Source: Micromonospora rosaria
GTDB lineage: Bacteria; Actinomycetota; Actinomycetes; Mycobacteriales; Micromonosporaceae
Direction: 5' to 3'
Assembly (NCBI RefSeq): GCF_001567585.1
Contig: NZ_LRQV01000045.1
Span: 1-47,590, forward strand
Length of the DNA stretch: 47,590 nucleotides
The number at the start of each line of letters is the position of its first letter. The stretch's first letter is position 1. The notes under the pieces were generated by a model. That model saw only the letters and a program-made list of their open reading frames with translations, did no database searches and was not told where the DNA came from. The position numbers were made by a program, and so were the translations under genes. Of this stretch, positions 42,701-47,590 are shown in pieces.

Positions 42701-45300
42701 GGATCGACCGGTCCACCGTGGCCTGGTCGGTGCCGGCCACCGACGGGCGGACGTACGCCCTGGTCAGCGCCGCCGACGGCGGGGTGAGCGTGGTTGACGG
42801 GGAGCTGTCCGGCCGGTACACCTCGCTGCCGCTGACCGCACAGCGCAACGGGCTCACCGAGGCCCAGCGCGCGGCCTTCCCGCACCTGTGGGCGCACCGG
42901 ACGTTCACCCTCGACCGGGGTGACCTGGCGACGGTCCCGGCGGCGCTGCGCGGGCAGCTCCTGGTCACCGAACGCGACCACACCGGGCGGCTGCTCGGCG
43001 CGACCGGGGTGCAGATCCCCGGCGTGCTCGACGACGTCTACCGGGCGGCGACCGCCGCCGAGCTGGGGCCGACCTTCACCGGGGGACGCCCGAGCCTGGC
43101 CGTCTGGGCGCCCACCGCGCAGACGGTGGCGCTGCAGCTCTTCGACACCCCGACCGGTCAGCCCCGCACGGTGGCGATGCGCCGGGACGACCGCACCGGC
43201 GTCTGGTCGGTGCGCGGGGAGCGGAGCTGGACCGGCCGGTACTACCGGTACCAGGTGCGGGCGTGGCAGCCGGCGACGCAGCGGCTCGCCACGGTGGCGG
43301 TGACCGACCCGTACTCGGTGGCCCTGGCCCCGGACTCCACGCACAGCCAGCTCGTCGACCTGGCCGACCCGGCGCTGGCCCCGGCGGGCTGGGCCGGGCT
43401 GCGCAAGCCGGCGGCGGTCCCGTCGGCGAAGGTGCAGATCAGCGAGTTGTCGGTGCGGGACTTCTCGGTCGCCGACGACAGCGTCCCGGCGGACCGGCGG
43501 GGCACCTACCTCGCCTTCACCGACCCGGCCAGCACCGGGATGACACACCTGCGCGGCCTCGGCGACGCCGGGGTCACCCACCTGCACCTGCTGCCCACGT
43601 TCGACTTCGCCACCATCCCGGAACGCCGGGCCGACCAGCGCCGGACCGACTGCGACCTGGCGGCCCTGCCGCCGGACTCGCCGCGGCAGCAGGAGTGCGT
43701 CGCGGCGGTCGCCGACACCGACGGCTACAACTGGGGGTACGACCCGCTGCACTACACCGTGCCGGAGGGCGGGTACGCGGTCGACCCGGCCGGGGCGGCC
43801 CGCACCACCGAGTTCCGCCGGATGGTCGCCGGGGTCAACGGCGCCGGCCTGCGGGTGGTGCTGGACGTGGTCTACAACCACACCTCCGCCGCCGGGGCGG
43901 ACCCGACGTCGGTGCTCGACCAGATCGTGCCCGGCTACTACCACCGGCTACTCGACGACGGCACGGTGGCCAACTCCACCTGCTGCGCGAACACCGCGCC
44001 GGAGCACGCCATGATGGGCAAGCTGGTGGTCGACTCGATGGTCACCTGGGCGAAGCACTACAAGGTGGACGGGTTCCGGTTCGACCTGATGGGCCACCAC
44101 CCGAAGGCGAACATCCTGGCCGTGCGGGCCGCGCTGGACAAGCTGACCCTGGCCCGGGACGGCGTGGACGGCCGTAGCATCCTGCTCTACGGCGAGGGCT
44201 GGAACTTCGGCGAGGTGGCCGACGACGCCCGGTTCGTCCAGGCCACCCAGGCCAACCTGGCCGGCACCGGGATCGGCACCTTCAACGACCGGCTCCGCGA
44301 CGCGGTCCGGGGCGGCGGCCCGTTCGACCCGAACCCCCGGCAGCAGGGCTTCGCCTCCGGCCTGTTCACCGACCCCAACGGCGACCCGGTCAACGGCACC
44401 GAGGCGGAGCAGCGGGCCCGGCTGCTGCACTCCCACGACCAGATCAAGGTGGGGCTGACCGGCAACCTGCGCGACTACCGGTTCACCGACTCGGCCGGCC
44501 GGTCGGTCACCGGCGGCGAGGTCGACTACAACGGCGCGCCGGCCGGGTACACCGCCGCGCCGGGGGAGGCGGTCACCTACGTCGACGCGCACGACAACGA
44601 GATCCTGTACGACGCGCTGGCGTACAAGCTGCCGCAGGACACCCCGGCGGCCGACCGGGCGCGGATGCAGGTGCTGGCGCTGGGCACGGTGGTGATGGGG
44701 CAGGGCGCCGGGTTCGTCACCACCGGCACCGAGCTGCTGCGGTCGAAGTCGCTGGACCGCAACTCGTACAACTCGGGAGACTGGTTCAACCAGATCCGGT
44801 GGGACTGCCGGCAGGGCAACGGGTTCGGCATCGGCCTGCCCCCGGCGGCGGACAACCGGGACAAGTGGCCGTACGCGCAGCCGCTGTTGGCCGACCCGGC
44901 GCTGGTGCCGGACTGCGCGGCGGTCGAGCTGACCCGGGCCCGGTACGCCGAGCTGCTGCGGATCCGCCGTTCGTCGCCGGTGTTCGGGTTGAGCACCGCC
45001 GCCCAGGTGCAGCAGCGGGTGGCCTTCCCGCTCTCCGGTCCGCAGGAGACGCCGGGCGTGCTGACCATGACGGTGGACGGCCGGGGGCTGGACCGCCAGT
45101 GGCGGTCGGTGACCGTGGTCTTCAACGCCACCGGGCGGGCGGCGACGCAGCGGGTGACCGGGCTGCGCGGGGCGGACGTGTCGCTGCACCCGGTGCTGCG
45201 GGACTCGGCGGACCCGGTGCTGCGGACCGCGTCGTTCGACCGGGACACGGGCACGTTCACCGTGCCGGCGCGCAGCGTGGCGGTCTTCGTCCAGCGCTGA
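39787..45300 (+). CDS. Secreted dual-domain alpha-amylase/pullulanase
   Basis: An 1837-residue exported glycoside hydrolase with two GH13 catalytic domains. After a signal peptide (RRALLALVSTLTLALVGTPVVV), an alpha-amylase domain spans about 75-640 with nucleophile region DGFRLDTVKH (near 332), acid FGEVY (near 367) and NHDMG (near 438). A beta domain and two pullulanase-associated PUD modules follow (about 744-845 and 858-950), then a CBM48-like region, then a pullulanase domain with YNWGYDP, VVYNHT, DGFRFDLMGHH (near 1428), YGEGWNFGEV (near 1469) and DAHDNEILYD (near 1598). It should cut both alpha-1,4 and alpha-1,6 bonds. GAGGAAGG precedes the ATG. Confidence 0.93.
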   Translation: MKPPPLPRRALLALVSTLTLALVGTPVVVHQLGAEPTGRPARVEPGTDPLAAAGARQWRTEPSAADLLAAGAPAGRAEQFYFLLPDRFANGDRRNDAGGLTGDRLRTGLDPTDKGFYQGGDLKGVLDNLDYIEGMGTTAIWLAPVFTNRPVQGSGDDVSAGYHGYWITDFTQVDPHFGTNEELKKLVKAAHRRGIKVYLDVIVNHTADVITYAEDRYSYVDKKTAPYTDAQGRAFEDRHYADGTRDFPAVNRDSFPYTPTFATPADAKVKVPAWLNDPTMYHNRGDSTFVGENSEYGDFFGLDDLWTERPEVVRGLTKIYADWVTETGVDGFRLDTVKHVNLDFWPQFSQGVERAAERAGKPDFFMFGEVYSADPEVTSTYVRQGGLPATLDFAFQEAARGFTAGPGSAKALADVYARDDLYAARDTDARRLTTFLGNHDMGRIGSFIASGGTDPASHLRRDQLAHQLMFLTRGQPVVYSGDEQGFTGPGGDKDSRQTMFASKVPDYLDDDLLGTDRTHAEDQFDRRHPLYRAIAELGRLRAAHPALRDGVQVTRYAADGPGVFAFSRFDPRTRTEYLVAANNADTPQTVTVDTWSPGARFTGIYGASSAAVAGPDGRLTVTVPPLSAVVHRAGTPVALPAGTPRLTLTAPQADAPVATRAAVTAEVAGDPLATVTVAARVDGGRWTLLGSAHRAPYTVHHDLTGLPGGTRIEYKAVVRDGRGRTATARTSATVGTPDTSASRDWAVVHYQRPDGRYDDWNLYAWGDIDPGYVTEWPKGQPFAGTDSYGRFAWVKLKPGARSVGFLVVDADGNKDVDADRTIDVASTGEVWIRQGDPTVHPSREAATGEPDPPVDESTAVIHHRRADGNYDGWGLHVWDGAAEPTDWAKPLPPAEVDSFGAVYRVPLADGATGLSYIIHRGDEKDLPTDQRLDFAEAGREVWLLAATPGRVLPSTASGPGQDLDITRQRAHWIDRSTVAWSVPATDGRTYALVSAADGGVSVVDGELSGRYTSLPLTAQRNGLTEAQRAAFPHLWAHRTFTLDRGDLATVPAALRGQLLVTERDHTGRLLGATGVQIPGVLDDVYRAATAAELGPTFTGGRPSLAVWAPTAQTVALQLFDTPTGQPRTVAMRRDDRTGVWSVRGERSWTGRYYRYQVRAWQPATQRLATVAVTDPYSVALAPDSTHSQLVDLADPALAPAGWAGLRKPAAVPSAKVQISELSVRDFSVADDSVPADRRGTYLAFTDPASTGMTHLRGLGDAGVTHLHLLPTFDFATIPERRADQRRTDCDLAALPPDSPRQQECVAAVADTDGYNWGYDPLHYTVPEGGYAVDPAGAARTTEFRRMVAGVNGAGLRVVLDVVYNHTSAAGADPTSVLDQIVPGYYHRLLDDGTVANSTCCANTAPEHAMMGKLVVDSMVTWAKHYKVDGFRFDLMGHHPKANILAVRAALDKLTLARDGVDGRSILLYGEGWNFGEVADDARFVQATQANLAGTGIGTFNDRLRDAVRGGGPFDPNPRQQGFASGLFTDPNGDPVNGTEAEQRARLLHSHDQIKVGLTGNLRDYRFTDSAGRSVTGGEVDYNGAPAGYTAAPGEAVTYVDAHDNEILYDALAYKLPQDTPAADRARMQVLALGTVVMGQGAGFVTTGTELLRSKSLDRNSYNSGDWFNQIRWDCRQGNGFGIGLPPAADNRDKWPYAQPLLADPALVPDCAAVELTRARYAELLRIRRSSPVFGLSTAAQVQQRVAFPLSGPQETPGVLTMTVDGRGLDRQWRSVTVVFNATGRAATQRVTGLRGADVSLHPVLRDSADPVLRTASFDRDTGTFTVPARSVAVFVQR

Positions 45301-45309
45301 CGTACCCGT

Positions 45310-45350
45310 GGGCCGGCCCCCTTCCGCGCGGAGCGGAAGGGGGCCGGCCC
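45310..45350. terminator. 18-bp perfect hairpin between convergent genes
   Basis: GGGCCGGCCCCCTTCCGC and GCGGAAGGGGGCCGGCCC flank the loop GCGGA, 9 nt after the amylase-pullulanase stop and about 50 nt beyond the beta-helix protein stop. Likely bidirectional. Confidence 0.88.
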
Positions 45351-45398
45351 TGGTTCGTGCCTCGTGCCGCCGGTGGTCGGCCGCACGTTACCCCGTGG

Positions 45399-47117
45399 TC
45401 AGCCGAAGCAGCGCGGGATCGTGGTGAAGCTGCCCTTGCAGTTGGTCGGCCGGTTGCCGGTGACCGCCGTCTTCTCGTCCAGGGACACGCCGGAGTTGTT
45501 GGTGAAGATTCCCCCCGGCGGGAACGTGGCGAAGTTGAAGGCGACCGTCGACTTGGTCAGGGTGACCTGACCGTCCCAGTTGAAGATGCCGCCGCCGAAC
45601 GAGAACGGGCCGATGGCCCGGTTGCCCAGCACCTCGGTCTCGCGCAGCGTGGTGGTGCTGTGCGAGTTGAACAGCCCGGCGCCGAAGAAGCCGGCCGTGT
45701 TCTCCTTGATGACGCTCTTCTCGATGGTGGCCGCGCTGCCGAAGGTGATGGCGAGGCCGCCGCCGACGCCCGCGGTGCTGTTCCGCGCCACGGTGGTGTG
45801 CCGCAGGTTGAGCTGGGCGTCCGCCGTCGCGATGCCACCGCCGGCGACCACCGCGGTGTTCGAGACGATGTGCGAGTTGTAGACGTTGGTGGTGCCGCCG
45901 ACGTCCAGCAGGCCACCGCCGAAGCCGAGGGTCTCGTTGTCGACGAGGTCGGTCTTGTCGACGATGACGGTCCCGGCGTCGATGTCCTTCTTGAAGATCC
46001 GCGGAGCGCCGTTGGAGATGCCGGCACCGCCGATGATGGCGGTGTTGTCCTTGATCTTCGACTCGTTCACCTTGAGCAGGCCGGCGTTGAAGATGCCACC
46101 GCCGAAGAAGAACGCCGTGTTGTGGGCGATCTCGCTCTTGCGTACCTGCGTGGTGCCGTAGTTCGCCAGGCCGCCGCCGTTGCCGCCGGCCTGGTTGTGG
46201 ATGATCCTGGTGTCCACCAGGTCGGCGCTGCCGCCCGGCTGCACCAGGATGCCGGCCCCGTCGAACCATCCGGGGTACTCCACCAGTGGCGCGGCCAGCC
46301 CCGGCTTGGGGGAGACCTTCGGCGCCGCCTTCAGCGCCGCCTTGCCCTCGGTGGCGAGCGCCTTGTCGAGCTGCTTGCCGGCCTTGACCGCCTCGGTGAC
46401 CTCGGTCGAGGTCGAGTACGCCGACCACACCGAGTGCGGCGTCGGGCCGTTCCAGTAGGGCAGCGTCTGGCCGCCCTTGACGGTGACGCCCTTGACGGTC
46501 AGGTGCCCGCCGGGGCCGACGTTGAGGATGCGGAAGTAGTCGGCGGTGGCGTCCCGGACGATCGTGGTGTGCTCGCCCGTGAGGGTCACCCGGTTGGTGA
46601 TCACCGGCAGACCGTTGCCGTGGTCGCTGCGGGTGAGGGTGTAGGTGCAGTCCTTCGCCAGGCGCAGCTCGGTGTCGCCACCGTGGTTGTCGTTGGCGAA
46701 GATGATCGCCTGGATCAGCCTGTCCGTGTTGCAGGGCACCTCCTTCCCCCGCTTGTCGTCCCGGCGGTCCTCGTTCTCCCGGCGGTCCTCGTTCTCCCGG
46801 CGGTTCTCGTTCTCCCGGTTGTTCTGGGTGGATCCCTTGCCGTTGCCGTTGTCCTTGCGGTTGTCCTGGTCGGAGCGGTTGTCCTGGTCGGATCGGTTGT
46901 CCTCGCGGCCCTGGTCGCCGCCGCTGGCGATCTGTTGGGCGACGGCCAGCTTGAGGTCGCTCACCCCGACCGCCACGGCGGTGCCGGCGACGCCCACGGC
47001 GGCGAGGCTCACCATTCCGGTCAATCCGGCCACGCCGCCCACCCACCAGAGCCGACGGCGGCGAGTGGCCGCCGTGGCCCGGTCGGAGGTTGCGTTCTTC
47101 TCTAGGTAGTTGGACAT
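45399..47117 (-). CDS. Surface-anchored right-handed beta-helix repeat protein
   Basis: A 572-residue protein with a basic N-terminus (TRRRRLWW), one hydrophobic segment (VGGVAGLTGMVSLAAVGVAGTAVAVG, about 24-50), a hydrophilic Asn/Arg/Asp/Glu spacer of about 60 residues and a large beta-helix domain. The helix coils show repeated GGG(I/L)xN and xNTA segments (GGGLANYGTTQV, GGGIFNAGLLKV, GGAGISNG, GGGLLDVGGTTNV), like chlamydial polymorphic outer-membrane and bacterial surface proteins. Four cysteines occur, two near the C-terminus (NCKGSFTTIPRCFG). No catalytic motif is seen, so adhesion or a polysaccharide-related role is possible. Start ATG at 47117. Confidence 0.82.
   Translation of the reverse strand: MSNYLEKNATSDRATAATRRRRLWWVGGVAGLTGMVSLAAVGVAGTAVAVGVSDLKLAVAQQIASGGDQGREDNRSDQDNRSDQDNRKDNGNGKGSTQNNRENENRRENEDRRENEDRRDDKRGKEVPCNTDRLIQAIIFANDNHGGDTELRLAKDCTYTLTRSDHGNGLPVITNRVTLTGEHTTIVRDATADYFRILNVGPGGHLTVKGVTVKGGQTLPYWNGPTPHSVWSAYSTSTEVTEAVKAGKQLDKALATEGKAALKAAPKVSPKPGLAAPLVEYPGWFDGAGILVQPGGSADLVDTRIIHNQAGGNGGGLANYGTTQVRKSEIAHNTAFFFGGGIFNAGLLKVNESKIKDNTAIIGGAGISNGAPRIFKKDIDAGTVIVDKTDLVDNETLGFGGGLLDVGGTTNVYNSHIVSNTAVVAGGGIATADAQLNLRHTTVARNSTAGVGGGLAITFGSAATIEKSVIKENTAGFFGAGLFNSHSTTTLRETEVLGNRAIGPFSFGGGIFNWDGQVTLTKSTVAFNFATFPPGGIFTNNSGVSLDEKTAVTGNRPTNCKGSFTTIPRCFG
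46761..46814. repeat. 18-bp tandem repeat in the beta-helix gene spacer
   Basis: CCGGCGGTCCTCGTTCTC occurs three times (46761, 46779 and 46797, the last with one change). It encodes the repeated Arg/Glu/Asn/Asp six-residue unit of the spacer. Confidence 0.85.
46858..46908. repeat. Second 18-bp tandem repeat in the same spacer
   Basis: CGGTTGTCCTGGTCGGAG occurs at 46858 and 46876 (one change) with a decayed third copy from 46894. It encodes the repeated DNRSDQ unit. Confidence 0.8.
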
Positions 47118-47590
47118 CGGAGCTCTCTGCCCTCTCCTCGTACCAGACAGGGTCACCACACCTCAGGCGGGGCGTCCCCTGCTACAAATCGGTTGTAGCT
47201 GCCGAAACCTAAGCTATGAGAACTTTCCTCGCCTTGTAGCCAAACCCGAAATATCTCTGCGTTTAGGTGCGGACAGGGTGAATCTGCTCTTACCTCGTGG
47301 GGAGGGTGCGAACGGGGCTGGGGCCACCATTCGCCGCAGCGGCCCGGGGAGAAGACGACAACGCGCGCCCCCTCACCGCCGGCCCGGCGACGAAGGGGCG
47401 CGCTCTATGTGGATCAGCCGCTCACCGGTCGGGCGGAGCAGCGCGGGACGGTGGTGCGGGCGGCCGGGCGACGCCGGCCGACGACCCCAGGATAGGGGAA
47501 TGATTCTCGCAACACGGGTGGAAAGCGAGGAAAGCCCCCAACCTGCGCGGAAGGGGGCTGCCCGGCGTGGACCGGTCGAAGGGGGCCGGG
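47118..47590. other. 473-bp right-end region without a convincing gene
   Basis: The first 170 bp are A/T-richer and hold the GCTACAA repeats, as expected of a promoter. Further right GCGCGCCCC (47363-47371) and GGGGCGCGC (47395-47403) form a 9-bp inverted repeat with a 23-nt loop that itself can pair. A frame at 47297-47503 exists but its Gly/Ala/Arg-rich product has no family-like features. Confidence 0.5.
47181..47240. promoter_or_regulatory. GCTACAA/TTGTAGC repeats upstream of the beta-helix gene
   Basis: GCTACAA (47181-47187) and TTGTAGC (47193-47199) form a perfect inverted repeat with a 5-nt spacer, 64-82 nt before the start codon. A further TTGTAGC lies at 47234-47240, 41 bp (about four helical turns) away. 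This is a likely operator or a leader hairpin. Confidence 0.5.

Noticed and set aside
39763..43944. A 1393-codon open frame antisense to the amylase-pullulanase gene
   Set aside because: Valine/glycine/arginine-rich shadow of the real gene's codons, no recognisable domain.
47297..47503. Possible small gene of 68 codons
   Set aside because: Gly/Ala/Arg-rich product, no ribosome binding site and no family-like segment; it also overlaps a GC-rich inverted repeat.

Overview
The window is very GC-rich, tightly packed actinobacterial chromosome. It looks like Micromonosporaceae, most likely a Micromonospora or close relative. Reasons: the actinobacterial tkt-tal / ctaB / ctaA neighbourhood, a SufR-type suf operon with an embedded Rieske gene, an acVLRF1 gene, many GTG starts, 4-bp ATGA/GTGA gene overlaps, and an inverted pair of a roughly 55-bp AGGGGCCC-rich intergenic repeat that I recall from Micromonospora and Salinispora genomes (recollection, not a search). 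I see no rRNA, tRNA, CRISPR, transposase or prophage genes. The genes are chromosomal, mostly housekeeping, with accessory pieces between them.

Layout. 1-3.3 kb (minus): start of a further sugar-phosphate gene, transaldolase and transketolase. 3.5-7.5 kb: heme O synthase ctaB, a small conserved gene plus an ATP-grasp gene, a 0.5-kb minisatellite-bearing gap, and heme A synthase ctaA (minus). 7.6-14.5 kb (plus): the Fe-S assembly operon sufR-sufB-sufD-Rieske-sufC-sufS-sufU-sufT, almost all overlapping, closed by a hairpin. 14.8-23.8 kb: sulfurtransferase, LysE-type exporter, acVLRF1 tRNA hydrolase, a secreted/anchored zinc metallopeptidase (minus), an ABC-F ATPase, a small HTH protein, an enoyl-CoA hydratase and a large ABC exporter. 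23.7-27.5 kb (minus): a five-gene run, with a TIGR04222-like membrane protein ending in a Gly/Cys tail, a DUF692/MNIO enzyme and a SCO6045-like protein (the first three coupled by GTGA overlaps), then an SDR and a Mug glycosylase (also coupled to each other). 27.7-34.5 kb: an AcnR-like TetR repressor, a HAD hydrolase, a RIO1 kinase, DUF2630, an orphan roadblock/LC7 protein, and aconitase. 34.8-37.0 kb: tandem secreted C39-like cysteine peptidases. 37.2-39.6 kb: a small membrane protein, a permuted papain-like hydrolase, an NTF2-like protein and a membrane-anchored CBM2 protein. 39.8-45.3 kb: a giant two-catalytic-domain amylase/pullulanase. 45.4-47.1 kb (minus): a surface beta-helix protein.

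The most interesting system is the TIGR04222/MNIO/SCO6045-like operon. It pairs a member of an iron oxidase family known to modify cysteine-containing peptides with a membrane protein whose last 15 residues are only Gly and three Cys, so the membrane protein itself could be the substrate. The second is a regulatory link read from DNA alone: a 19-bp motif at the promoter of the AcnR-like repressor recurs with two mismatches over the predicted -10 region of the aconitase promoter 6.3 kb away. The third is a duplicated secreted peptidase in which both copies, and a gene-less third site, keep the same GGAAT-N17-CGTTA (ECF-type) promoter.
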